64,000 nucleotides of DNA from Humitalea sp050632385 (GTDB lineage Bacteria > Pseudomonadota > Alphaproteobacteria > Acetobacterales > Acetobacteraceae). The notes below the pieces were generated by a model. The model was not told the DNA's origin. It saw only the letters and a list, made by a program, of their open reading frames with translations, and searched no databases. Shown here piece after piece: positions 25,662 through 37,208 of the stretch. Position 1 is the first letter of the stretch, and every line of letters begins with the position of its first letter. The translations under genes were made by a program, and so were the position numbers. The stretch is taken from positions 3,906,001 through 3,970,000 of the forward strand of contig NZ_CP192599.1 of the NCBI RefSeq assembly GCF_050632385.1, given 5' to 3'.

Positions 25662-27089
25662 ATGAAGAAGGTTGCCAGGATCCACCTCGTCCCGAAAGCG
25701 ATGGAGGGCGCGCCGCCGCCGAGGGTGACGGCAACCCACCCTCATTCGATCGACGAGCTGTTCGCGGCCGGAAAGGCGCTGCGGGACAGCATCCCCCGCG
25801 CGTCGCATGGGGCCTGGAAGCGCCCGGCCGACCGGCCGGACCCGATCGCCCTGCTGCAGGAATCCGACGCCGACCGCATGCCGGAGCTGGTGCCGATCCG
25901 CTACGGACGCATGCTGCAATCGCCCTTCGCCTTCTATCGCGGCTCGGCGGCCGTGATGGCCAGCGACCTCGCGAAGACGCCGAATACCGGTATTCATGTG
26001 CAGGCCTGTGGCGATTGCCACCTGATGAATTTCGGCGGCTTCGCCTCGCCCGAGCGCCACGTGCTGTTCGACATCAACGATTTTGACGAGACGCTGCCCG
26101 CACCATGGGAATGGGATGTGAAGCGGCTCGTCGCCTCGATGGTGCTGGCGTCGCGCGCGAACGGGCATGCGGGCAAGGATGGCCGGGATGCGGCCGTCGC
26201 GGCGGCGCGCAGCTATCGCAAGCGCCTGCACGCCTTCGCCCGCATGCAGCCGCTCGATGTCTGGTATGCCCGAATCACCGCCGAGGACGCCGCGGCGGCA
26301 GTTTCGTCCACCGTTGCGGCGAGGCTGCGCGCAAGGGTCGCGAAGGCGATGTCGGGCAACGGCTCCGAATTCGATTTCCCGCGCCTTGCCGGCGTGGTCG
26401 GCGGACGGACCACCATACGCGATGCGCCGCCCCTGATCTTCCATCCCGATGCCGCCCGCACGCCCGAGTTCGACGAGACGCTCAACCAGGTCTTCGCGGA
26501 ATACCGGGCAACGCTGTCCGATGACCGGCGCGTCCTGCTCGATCGCTACCGGGTGGTGGATGCGGCGATAAAGGTCGTCGGCGTCGGCAGCGTCGGGCGA
26601 CGCTGCTGGATCGTGCTGTTGATGTCCGCCGCCAACGACCCGCTGTTCCTGCAGGTGAAGGAGGCCGTGGCCTCGGTGCTCGAGCCCTTCGCCGGCGCCG
26701 GCGCCTACGGGCACCACGGCCAGCGCGTGGTGATGGGCCAGCGGCTGATGCAGCCGGCCTCGGACCTGTTCCTCGGCTGGGTGACGGCGCCGAACGGGCG
26801 CCAATTCTACCTGCGCCAACTGCGCGACGCGAAGATCAAGCCGCTGGTCGAGACATTCGACGCGGAGGTCATGGCGACCTACGGCAGGTTATGCGGCTGG
26901 TCGCTGGCCCGCGCCCATGCCCGCAGCGCGGAGGTGGCCGGTATCGCGGGCTATCTCGGCACCGGCGGCCAGTTCGACGAGGAGATGGGCGATTTCGCCA
27001 TCGCCTATGCCGATCAGGCGGGGCGCGACCACGCGGCGCTGAAGGCGGCGGTGCGCGACGGCTCCGTCATCGCCACGACGGACGCGTAG
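25662..27089 (+). CDS. DUF2252 kinase-like protein
   Basis: A 475-residue cytoplasmic protein of the DUF2252 family, a distant relative of the protein-kinase/aminoglycoside-phosphotransferase fold. The catalytic-loop-like motif GDCHLMNFGGF (about 118-128) and the metal-binding-like DINDFDE (about 137-143) are conserved. They suggest phosphotransfer, although no substrate is known. The N-terminus has SIPRASHGAW and the FYRGSAAVMA stretch, both typical. It stands alone with about 234 bases upstream. That upstream gap holds only two copies of GCCCGGCGGGAT and no clear promoter. Confidence 0.85.
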   Translation: MKKVARIHLVPKAMEGAPPPRVTATHPHSIDELFAAGKALRDSIPRASHGAWKRPADRPDPIALLQESDADRMPELVPIRYGRMLQSPFAFYRGSAAVMASDLAKTPNTGIHVQACGDCHLMNFGGFASPERHVLFDINDFDETLPAPWEWDVKRLVASMVLASRANGHAGKDGRDAAVAAARSYRKRLHAFARMQPLDVWYARITAEDAAAAVSSTVAARLRARVAKAMSGNGSEFDFPRLAGVVGGRTTIRDAPPLIFHPDAARTPEFDETLNQVFAEYRATLSDDRRVLLDRYRVVDAAIKVVGVGSVGRRCWIVLLMSAANDPLFLQVKEAVASVLEPFAGAGAYGHHGQRVVMGQRLMQPASDLFLGWVTAPNGRQFYLRQLRDAKIKPLVETFDAEVMATYGRLCGWSLARAHARSAEVAGIAGYLGTGGQFDEEMGDFAIAYADQAGRDHAALKAAVRDGSVIATTDA

Positions 27090-27254
27090 CCGGGCGATAC
27101 GCTGCCCTGCCGGCGCCGCCGGGGGCCGCTTCGCCGTATGCACGCGAATTGTCCGCCATCAGCCCGCCTCAGGCAGTATGGCGGTGTCGGGGCGCGGAGG
27201 GGTTCTGGCGCGTCGCACCCCCAGGCGAGTGCCGGCGTGGCGGCGCGGGCGGGC

Positions 27255-27638
27255 CTAGCTCCGGCGCTGCCGCGCACCCGGCGATCGCCCTTGCGCCACC
27301 GCGATCGCCCGCCGGGCGGCCGGGATGTCGCCGCGTATCAGAGCATGCCGTGCCGCCGCGATATCGGCGGCGGCGCCTTGCTCCACAGGTTGATCGGCGG
27401 TCGCGGCCAGGGTGGAGCGGGTCAGGATCCGGGTTTCCGCCTGTTCCAGCAGCTCCGATGCCCGCGCCACCTGGCGCCGTGCGTCGGCCCCCGCCAGCAG
27501 CGCATCGGCCTGGGCGACCAGGCCTCGCACCTCGGCCACCGTGGCCGGGTCCGGGCGGCGGTCGCCGCGTGGTCGTGGTTGCGCCAGCGCCGGGCCGGCA
27601 GCCAGCGCCAGCCCGGCTGCGAGTAGCCGGCGCCTCAC
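27255..27638 (-). CDS. Small exported helical protein
   Basis: A 127-residue hypothetical protein. A GTG start at 27638 overlaps the kinase stop as GTGA. A signal peptide (RRRLLAAGLALAAGPALAQ) leads into a proline/arginine linker and an alpha-helical region rich in Ala, Arg and Glu. The mature part would be periplasmic. I do not recognise a family. Co-translation with the adenosine-kinase-like gene supports a real gene, though a link in function is not obvious. Confidence 0.6.
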   Translation of the reverse strand: MRRRLLAAGLALAAGPALAQPRPRGDRRPDPATVAEVRGLVAQADALLAGADARRQVARASELLEQAETRILTRSTLAATADQPVEQGAAADIAAARHALIRGDIPAARRAIAVAQGRSPGARQRRS

Positions 27639-28612
27639 GCCCCGACCAGGACCTTCAGGTCCGTCTGCGGCCGGGCGCCGACGTGGGAAATCGCCTCGGC
27701 CGCGCAAAGCGCCGCCCAGCGGCCGCACTTGGCCAGCGGCAGGCCGCGCGCATGCGCCGCCAGGAAGCCGGCGGCATACGCATCGCCGGCGCCGGTCGTG
27801 TCCACGACCTGGGTCGGGGCGGCGGCGACCAGCAAGGTTTCTTCCCCCGCCGCGATCACGCTGCCGGCGGCGCTGCGGGTCAGGGCCGCGATCGGCACCT
27901 CGGCGCGCACGGCCTTGGCCGCCGTGGCGAAATCGGGCGCTTCATACAGGCTGATGATCTCGGCCTCATTGGCGAACAGGATGTCCACGCCGTCGCGCAG
28001 CAGGGCGCGGAAGGCGTCGCGGTGGCGGCCGACGCAGAAGGGGTCGGACAGGCTGAGCGCCACCTGGCGGCCATTGGCCTTGGCGATGCGCAGGGCGCGG
28101 CGGAAGGCGGCCTGGGCGGCCGGCGGGTCGAACAGATAGCCTTCCAGGTAGGTGACGGCGGCGCTGGCGACCGCGGCTTCGTCCACATCATCCTCGCCAA
28201 AGGCGACGCAGGCGCCCAGGCAGGTGTTCATCGTGCGCTGCGCATCCGGCGTGACCAGGATCAGGCAGCGCGCGGTCGGCGCCCCGCCCACCAGAGGCGG
28301 CGTGTCGAAGGCGACGCCGGCGGCCCGCATGTCGTGCCCGAACACCTGGCCCGGCAGGTCGTTGGCGACCTTGCCCAGGTAGCCGACCCTGGCGCCCAGC
28401 GCGGCGGCGGCGGCGCAGGTATTGGCGACCGAGCCGCCACTGCTTTCGATGCCGGGGCCCATGGCGGCGTAAAGCGCCTCGGCCTCCTCCGTCCCGACCA
28501 GGCGCATCGCGCCCTTGTCCAGGCCCCGCGCGGCCAGGAAGGCATCATCCGCCCGTGCCAGCACGTCGAGGATGGCATTGCCGATGCCAAGAATGTCGAG
28601 CGTGGGGGGCAT
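27635..28612 (-). CDS. Adenosine kinase-like PfkB carbohydrate kinase
   Basis: A ribokinase-fold kinase of 325 residues, most like the adenosine kinase group of alphaproteobacteria. The first PfkB signature region includes GGSVANTCAAAAALGARVGYLGKV (about 59-82). The second, VDTTGAGDAYAAGFL (about 275-289), carries the catalytic Asp in GAGD. The start MPPTLDILGIGNAILDVLA is typical of the group. It would phosphorylate adenosine to AMP or a related nucleoside or sugar. It lies upstream of a small exported protein gene, with overlapping codons, and is divergent from the bactofilin gene. Confidence 0.85.
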   Translation of the reverse strand: MPPTLDILGIGNAILDVLARADDAFLAARGLDKGAMRLVGTEEAEALYAAMGPGIESSGGSVANTCAAAAALGARVGYLGKVANDLPGQVFGHDMRAAGVAFDTPPLVGGAPTARCLILVTPDAQRTMNTCLGACVAFGEDDVDEAAVASAAVTYLEGYLFDPPAAQAAFRRALRIAKANGRQVALSLSDPFCVGRHRDAFRALLRDGVDILFANEAEIISLYEAPDFATAAKAVRAEVPIAALTRSAAGSVIAAGEETLLVAAAPTQVVDTTGAGDAYAAGFLAAHARGLPLAKCGRWAALCAAEAISHVGARPQTDLKVLVGA

Positions 28613-28819
28613 CGGGCTGTCCTGCTAATGTTTCCCGGCGATTAGGCCGCCCCGGCCTGTGCCGCAAGGTGGCCTGGCGGGGCGCGGCGGGGCCGAGTCG
28701 GGGCAGCGGGCGGTTGTGCACGGCCGATGCGGCGTGATAGCCCATCGACCCTTGCTGGCCCCGCCCGCGCGGGCCAGCCTTGATCGCAACATGGATCTGG
28801 TGGGGCAGGGGCAACAAGA

Positions 28820-29611
28820 ATGTCGATTTTCAGCCGCCTGAGGCAGCAGGCCTTGCCGCAGGACGGGCCAGCCCCCGACCCCAAGGCGATCTCTGCCCTT
28901 CCCCCCGGCGCCCCCGCCGGGGCATTGTCTCCCACGGCGCCGGCCCGACCCGCCGCGCCGCCGCAGCCGACGCAACCTTCCGCCGGCGCCACGCCTTTCC
29001 CCAGCGCCCGACCGGGCGCGCTTCACCCAACCGGCACCCCCAGCGGTGCCGCCAGCAAGGACACTTCCATGAGCCTGATGCCCAAGCCCGCCACGCCGTC
29101 CGCCCCCTCACCCGGGCTGATGCCGCAGCGGCCGGGTCTGCCGGGCCAGGGTGCCGCCCCCGCACCCGGCCAGATGCCACGCCCGGCCGGCCTTCCGGTC
29201 GGCGCCGAACGCCGCACCCTGGTGATCGGCAAGGGCATCAGCCTGGCCGGCACGGTCGCCGACGCCGAACGCCTGGTCATCGAAGGCACGATGGAAAGCC
29301 AGATGCTGCAGGCCGCCGAACTCTCGATCAGCGCCACCGGCACCTTCAAGGGTGAAGTCCAGGTGCAGGATGCCGAGATCGCGGGCGTGTTCGACGGCAC
29401 CCTGACCGCGCGCGGCGCGCTGGTCATCCGCGCCACCGGCCGCATCATCGGCGTCGCCCGCTGCGGGCGGTTGCAGGTCGAGGACGGTGGCCAATTGTCC
29501 GGCCGGATGGAGATGCTGGGGGACGGCGCCCCGCCGCTGCCCTCCACGCCAGGCACGCCGGCGGCACCCGCTGCCCCCCGCCCGGTCGCGGCCGACCTGT
29601 CCCAGGATTGA
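28820..29611 (+). CDS. Bactofilin (polymer-forming cytoskeletal protein)
   Basis: A 263-residue self-assembling cytoskeletal protein. The central bactofilin domain (about residues 130-230) shows the beta-helix repeats: GKGISLAGTVADAERLVIEG, then AELSISATGTFKGEV, AEIAGVFDGTLTARGALVI, and TGRIIGVARCGRLQVEDGG. A long, disordered Pro/Ala N-terminal tail of about 130 residues and a short C-terminal tail flank it. Bactofilins scaffold peptidoglycan or polar machinery. The downstream lipoprotein gene overlaps by four bases, suggesting a cell-envelope pair. Confidence 0.92.
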   Translation: MSIFSRLRQQALPQDGPAPDPKAISALPPGAPAGALSPTAPARPAAPPQPTQPSAGATPFPSARPGALHPTGTPSGAASKDTSMSLMPKPATPSAPSPGLMPQRPGLPGQGAAPAPGQMPRPAGLPVGAERRTLVIGKGISLAGTVADAERLVIEGTMESQMLQAAELSISATGTFKGEVQVQDAEIAGVFDGTLTARGALVIRATGRIIGVARCGRLQVEDGGQLSGRMEMLGDGAPPLPSTPGTPAAPAAPRPVAADLSQD

Positions 29612-30144
29612 TCTGCGGATTGAACTGTCAGGGAACTGACCGGCCCGGCCAGCCCCTACGGCTGGCCGGGATGATGGTCGTCGCGGCGGCCCTGGCCGGC
29701 TGCACGCCGACGCCCGACATGGCGCATGACGTGCTGGCCCAGGTCATGGCCGACCAACAGGCCAGCATGACCGCGCTTGGCCGGCCGGGCACGTCGCTGG
29801 CCTCGGCCCGCGGCATCCCGCAACCGGCGTCGGCCCGCCAGGCCGCGGCCCAGCCCGGCGCCGTGCAACGCGGCACCGCGCCATCCGACACAGCGGCCTT
29901 TGTCGGCGCCGCGCCGGATACGCTGCGGCGTTGGCTCGGCGAACCGCGCCTGTTGCGCGCCGAGGGCGAGGCGCAGGTCTGGCTCTACCACACCACAAGC
30001 TGCCACCTGGACCTGGTCTTGTATCCGGAGCCCGGTGGCCTGCGGGTCGCCTATGCCGCGGCCCGGGCCAGCGGCACCGAACGCCGCACCGAAGCCGCCT
30101 GCCTGCGCGACATCGCCCGCCCGCCAGGTCGCGCCGGGGCGTAG
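29608..30144 (+). CDS. Putative lipoprotein downstream of bactofilin
   Basis: A 178-residue protein with a lipobox: MMVVAAALAGC, where the Cys at residue 32 would be lipidated. The start is TTG at 29608, overlapping the bactofilin stop as TTGA; an ATG at 29671 would leave a very short signal with no positive residue, so the TTG is favoured. The mature part is Ala/Gln/Pro-rich, then a globular region (LRRWLGEPRLLRAEGEAQVWLYHTTSCHLDLVLY) resembling SmpA/OmlA-type envelope domains. Function unknown. Confidence 0.65.
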   Translation: MICGLNCQGTDRPGQPLRLAGMMVVAAALAGCTPTPDMAHDVLAQVMADQQASMTALGRPGTSLASARGIPQPASARQAAAQPGAVQRGTAPSDTAAFVGAAPDTLRRWLGEPRLLRAEGEAQVWLYHTTSCHLDLVLYPEPGGLRVAYAAARASGTERRTEAACLRDIARPPGRAGA

Positions 30145-30150
30145 CCCGCG

Positions 30151-30810
30151 TCAGCCGCGGCGAGAGGCCAGCAGCATCGCCTCCGCCTCCTCGGGCGGGG
30201 TGTCCAGCGCCTGTTCCACCACATCGCGGGCAAATCCGGCACGCGCCAGGGCGCCCATCGCCTTCAACCGCGCCGCCGTATCGGGCGGCGTTGCGGCAAA
30301 GGGTCCGGCGCGGCGGCGGCGCAGGGTGGCCAGCGCCGCCAGCAGGTCGGCCACGTCCGATTCGGGCAAGGCCGCCGCGGCGGTGTCGGCGGCGACCCCC
30401 TTGGCTGCCAGATGGGCGGCGATCGCGCGGCGGGATTTTCCCGCGCGTTGCAACCGCAGCGCCCGCGTGGCGGCGAAGGCGGTGTCGTCCACGGCCCCCG
30501 CCGCGGTCATGCGCCGGGCGATCTCGGTCGCGGCGACCCGGCCGGTGGCGACGGCGGCGGCGATGCGTTCGGGCGGCTGGCCTTCGGCCTCGGCCCGCCG
30601 GGCCCAGGTCGCGACGCGGCGCTCCAGCACGCGGCGCAGCCCGGCCTCGGTCGCGGCATAGCGGGACAGGTGCAGCAGCGCCGCATCGCGCAGCCGCGCG
30701 GCATCGGGCACCGGGCCGGCGGCGGGGGGGCCGGCCGGACGGCGCCGATCGGGGCGCGCCGGGGCTTCGGATGGGGCGGCGGGGCGGCGGCCCCGGGGCA
30801 GCTTGGTCAT
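30151..30810 (-). CDS. recX: RecX family regulatory protein
   Basis: A 219-residue modulator that inhibits RecA filaments. The start MTKLPRGRRPAAPSEAP opens a basic, proline-rich N-terminal tail. Three helical repeats follow: LHLSRYAATEAGLRRVLERRVATWARRAE, GAVDDTAFAATRALRLQRAGKSRRAIAAHLAAKGV, and the C-terminal LARAGFARDVVEQAL. This is the alphaproteobacterial RecX pattern. recA is not in the window. The open frame runs far upstream over other genes, but only this part is RecX-like, so I start at the ATG at 30810. Confidence 0.82.
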   Translation of the reverse strand: MTKLPRGRRPAAPSEAPARPDRRRPAGPPAAGPVPDAARLRDAALLHLSRYAATEAGLRRVLERRVATWARRAEAEGQPPERIAAAVATGRVAATEIARRMTAAGAVDDTAFAATRALRLQRAGKSRRAIAAHLAAKGVAADTAAAALPESDVADLLAALATLRRRRAGPFAATPPDTAARLKAMGALARAGFARDVVEQALDTPPEEAEAMLLASRRG

Positions 30811-30972
30811 GCGCCCATGCTGGCACGTCATGCGGCGACGCGCGCCTGGGGGTGGCGCCCGGAATGACGCGTCCGTGATCATCCGCGTGCAACCAACCCA
30901 TGCGCGCCACGTTCCTCCCACAAGCCGCAGCCGTCGCGGCCCGCAAAACCGATCACCTAGAGGAGGCGCTTC

Positions 30973-31563
30973 ATGCTCCGTTCCATGCTTCTGGCCACTG
31001 CCGCCGTCGTCGCCCTTGCCGGCGCCGCCCAGGCCGCCGACCCGGCCCCCGCGAACAACCCCGCGGTGCGCGCCATCGACCGTGCCGCCGGCACCAACCT
31101 CTCCGGCGCCTATCCGCTGCAGAGCGATGGCATGCCCGGCAACCCGAGCGGCACCGCCGTCGGCCGCGCCCTGGATCGCGGGGCAGTCACGGCCCAGGCG
31201 GCCAATCCGCCCGGCACCGCGGTCGGCCGCGCCATCGACCGCGCCGCCGGCACCAACCAGTCCGGCGCCTATCCGCTGCAATCCGATGGCATGCCGGGCA
31301 ACCCGCCCGGGACCGCCGTTGGCCGTGCGCTGGATGGTGCGGCGGCGACCGTGGCGCCGTCGACGTCCAATCCCCCAGGCACCGCGGCTGGCCGTGCCAT
31401 CGACCGCGCCGCGGGCACCAACCAGTCGGGCGCCTATCCGGCCCAGTCGGATGGCACCCGCGCCAACCCGCCCGGCACCGCCGTCGGCCGTGCACTGGAA
31501 CAGGCGGCCCCCGCCAGCGGTCCGCCGGCGACCGGCCTGCCCTCCGGCCGCGGCACGAACTGA
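30973..31563 (+). CDS. Secreted tandem-repeat protein
   Basis: A 196-residue exported protein with a strong GAGGAGG ribosome-binding site. The signal peptide ends in GAAQA (residue 21). The mature part is three tandem units of about 50-55 residues, starting near 29, 78 and 133. Each has the pattern NPPGTAVGRAIDRAAGTN, then QSGAYPLQSDG, and a second NPPGTAVGRALD. The units are nearly identical, so the array is recent or under homogenising recombination. Low-complexity Gly/Ala/Pro content suggests a flexible envelope or extracellular protein. No known family recognised. Confidence 0.75.
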   Translation: MLRSMLLATAAVVALAGAAQAADPAPANNPAVRAIDRAAGTNLSGAYPLQSDGMPGNPSGTAVGRALDRGAVTAQAANPPGTAVGRAIDRAAGTNQSGAYPLQSDGMPGNPPGTAVGRALDGAAATVAPSTSNPPGTAAGRAIDRAAGTNQSGAYPAQSDGTRANPPGTAVGRALEQAAPASGPPATGLPSGRGTN

Positions 31564-31578
31564 CCGCGACACCCAATG

Positions 31579-31611
31579 CGCCCGACCGCACCTGCGGTCG
31601 GGCGTTTTTTT
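31579..31611 (+). terminator. Rho-independent terminator after repeat protein
   Basis: A perfect 12-bp stem (CGCCCGACCGCA, 2-base loop, complement) is followed by seven T residues. It starts 15 bases after the stop of the tandem-repeat protein gene. Confidence 0.92.
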
Positions 31612-31695
31612 GTGCCCGGGCCCCTGGGCGCTACGATGGACAAGCCGCGCGCCGCCCCGTATCGCGCCGGTCACAACGCCGCCCGGAGAGCAAGC

Positions 31696-32163
31696 ATGCC
31701 GCAACCCGCCCACCCCGCCGCGATCAATGGCCTGACCCTGGCGCAGGCCGAAATCATCGCCAACGCCGCCCTGGCCAAGGGCCGTGAGGTCGGGCTGATG
31801 CCGCTGGCCGTTACCGTGCTCGACGCCGGCGGCCACCTGAAATCCGCCAAGCGTGAAGACGGCGCCAGCCTGATGCGGCCCGCGATCGCCGACGGCAAGG
31901 CGTTTGGTGCCCTGGCCATGGGCTTTGGCGGGCGCGAATTCGCCCGCCGCGCGACGGCCGCGCCCGCCTTCCTGAACGCGCTGTCCGACCTGTGCGGCGG
32001 CCGCGCCGTGCCTGTGCCAGGCGGCGTGCTGGTGCGCGATGCCGCGCACAACCTGCTCGGCGCCGTCGGCGTGTCGGGTGACATCTCGGCGCAGGACGAA
32101 GTCTGCTGCATCGCCGGGATCGAAGCCGCGGGGTTGATCCCGGACACTGGCGACCCGGCGTAA
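31696..32163 (+). CDS. GlcG/HbpS family heme-binding-like protein
   Basis: A 155-residue protein of the GlcG/HbpS (DUF336) family. Conserved stretches are LTLAQAEIIANAALAKG, VTVLDAGGHLKSAKREDGA and the C-terminal GAVGVSGDISAQDE. Members bind heme or small ligands or act as accessory factors near glycolate or propanediol genes; no such genes are nearby. The ATG at 31696 has GGAGAG 7 bases upstream. An in-frame start at 31636 would overlap no conserved residues. Confidence 0.85.
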   Translation: MPQPAHPAAINGLTLAQAEIIANAALAKGREVGLMPLAVTVLDAGGHLKSAKREDGASLMRPAIADGKAFGALAMGFGGREFARRATAAPAFLNALSDLCGGRAVPVPGGVLVRDAAHNLLGAVGVSGDISAQDEVCCIAGIEAAGLIPDTGDPA

Positions 32164-32220
32164 AGGGGGGCTTCTCGCCCCCGACGGCGCAAGGATCGAA
32201 TTGCTTGCGCCGTCGGGGTC
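32164..32220. repeat. Overlapping hairpins, possible third repeat relative
   Basis: Immediately after the GlcG-like gene, GGGGGC-TTCTC-GCCCCC (32166-32182) overlaps a perfect 15-bp inverted repeat pairing 32179-32193 with 32204-32218 around a 10-base loop. The two stems share four bases and cannot form together. The first hairpin resembles the outer hairpins of the repeats at 7.2 and 14.9 kb, followed likewise by a private inverted repeat, so this may be a degenerate member. Confidence 0.45.
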
Positions 32221-32299
32221 GCCTCGGCGTGGCGCCGCTGGTGAGGACCGGACAACGGGGTGATGCTGCGTAAGCAGGCATTCACGCGCGGGGGGCGAT

Positions 32300-32674
32300 A
32301 TGGACTTCTTTGGGCAGCCGGAAGCGGGCGACGCGCGCCCCTTCAGCCGGGCGGTAAAGGCTGGCGGCATGGTTTGGATCTCGGGTCATTCCGCCCCGCA
32401 TGACCCCGCCCGCGGCATCCATCGCGGCGCCACCCCGGCCGAGGAGGTGCGCAACGCCATCGCCTTCATCGCCGGCCTGCTGGCCGAGGCGGGCAGCGGA
32501 TTGGAGCGGGTGGTGCAGGTCACCATGCTGATCAGCGACCGCGCCGATTATGCCGCCTGCAACGCCGAGTATGTGAAGCATTTTCCCAGCGGGCTGCCGG
32601 CGCGGCATACGGCGCTGTTCGGGGTGCCGACGGAGGCCCGGGTTGGCTTCGCCTGCGTGGCCCTGGCTGATTAG
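32300..32674 (+). CDS. RidA/YjgF-family protein
   Basis: A 124-residue trimeric enamine/imine deaminase-fold protein of the Rid superfamily. The start is the ATG at 32300. Conserved stretches are FSRAVKAGGMVWISG, EEVRNAIAFIAGLLAEAGSGLERVVQVTMLISD, and the C-terminal PARHTALFGVPTEARVGFACVALA. The archetypal RidA arginine region (usually GNVPVRSxV-type) is altered here to ARHTALFGVP, so it may belong to an Rid subgroup without the classical activity. Substrate unknown. Confidence 0.8.
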   Translation: MDFFGQPEAGDARPFSRAVKAGGMVWISGHSAPHDPARGIHRGATPAEEVRNAIAFIAGLLAEAGSGLERVVQVTMLISDRADYAACNAEYVKHFPSGLPARHTALFGVPTEARVGFACVALAD

Positions 32675-32733
32675 AGCCTGATGGCCGTAGGTGCGAATGC
32701 GCCGCAGGGCTGAATCACGCGACAAAACAACAA

Positions 32734-32779
32734 GCTAAACCGCGATGCGTGAGCGAATGCTCACGCATCGCGGTTTAGC
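32734..32779. repeat. Perfect 21-bp inverted repeat
   Basis: The arms at 32734-32754 and 32759-32779 are exact complements around the 4-base loop GAAT. The left arm begins GCTAAACCGCGATGCG. It lies 60 bases after the RidA gene and 61 before the DUF3750 start at 32841. There is no T tract on either side, so it is not a typical terminator. A REP-like element or a strong mRNA-stabilising stem is possible. Confidence 0.75.
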
Positions 32780-32840
32780 GGGCGTTCCGATCAGGCCGGG
32801 GTTGCACGCGGCGGCGGCAGTCCTCAGATGCGACCCGTCC

Positions 32841-33584
32841 ATGATGCCCCCAAAGCCCGCGCTGTCGCTCCTGGCGCTCCTCTATCTCTTCCCGCTCAGC
32901 GTCTCCGCTGGCCTGCACCAGTACACGGGCGTCGGCGCGGGATGGTGGAGTTCCGATCGTTCGAGCATCGGCCACCTTCCGCCGGCGGCCGAGCATCCCG
33001 CCGCCGTGGTGCGGGTCTTTGCCGCCCCGACCGTGCGCTGGCGCGGGGTTTTCGCTGTCCATAGCTGGATCGTCGTGAAGCCGGAGGGTGCCGGCGCCTA
33101 TACGCGCTACGACTACACCGCCTGGGGCGACCCGATCCGCGTCAATGGCTTCGTGCCCGATGGCCGCTGGTTCGGGCGCGCGCCGGAGGTCGTCTTCGCG
33201 GCGGATGGGGATGCGGCGACGGCGATGATCCCGCGCATGCGGGCGGCGATCGATGCCTATCCCTGGCGCAACCCCGGCGACTACCGGGCCTGGCCGGGGC
33301 CGAACTCGAACACCTTCGTCGCCGCCGTGCTCGATGCCGCGCCGGAGGTCGATGTGACCTTGCCGCCCACCGCGATCGGCAAGGATTTTCCCTATGATGG
33401 CCATTGGCTGCGCCGCACCGCATCGGGCACCGGGCTGCGACTGACGCTTGGTGGCTACGCCGGGCTGACGGTCGGCTGGGTGGAGGGCATCGAGTTGAGT
33501 ATCCTGGGCGCCGTTGCCGGGGTCGATGTCCGGCGGCCCGCGCTGAAGCTTCCGGGGCTGGGGCGCCTGGGCCTGCCCGCCTGA
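32841..33584 (+). CDS. DUF3750 family protein
   Basis: A 247-residue protein of the DUF3750 family. A signal-like hydrophobic stretch (ALSLLALLYLFPLSVSAG) starts right after the ATG pair at 32841. The conserved core is AVVRVFAAPTVRWRGVFAVHSWIVVK, TRYDYTAWG, and PWRNPGDYRAWPGPNSNTFVAAVL. The His, Trp and Asn-Ser-Asn residues recall NlpC/P60-like transpeptidase folds, but no activity is established. Upstream in-frame starts would run into the 21-bp palindrome and lack conservation. Confidence 0.82.
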   Translation: MMPPKPALSLLALLYLFPLSVSAGLHQYTGVGAGWWSSDRSSIGHLPPAAEHPAAVVRVFAAPTVRWRGVFAVHSWIVVKPEGAGAYTRYDYTAWGDPIRVNGFVPDGRWFGRAPEVVFAADGDAATAMIPRMRAAIDAYPWRNPGDYRAWPGPNSNTFVAAVLDAAPEVDVTLPPTAIGKDFPYDGHWLRRTASGTGLRLTLGGYAGLTVGWVEGIELSILGAVAGVDVRRPALKLPGLGRLGLPA

Positions 33585-33585
33585 T

Positions 33586-37198
<3,613 letters not shown>

Positions 37199-37208
<10 letters not shown>

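Noticed and set aside
30811..32370. Upstream extension of the recX frame
   Set aside because: It runs antisense across the repeat-protein and GlcG-like genes; only the part from 30810 down matches RecX.
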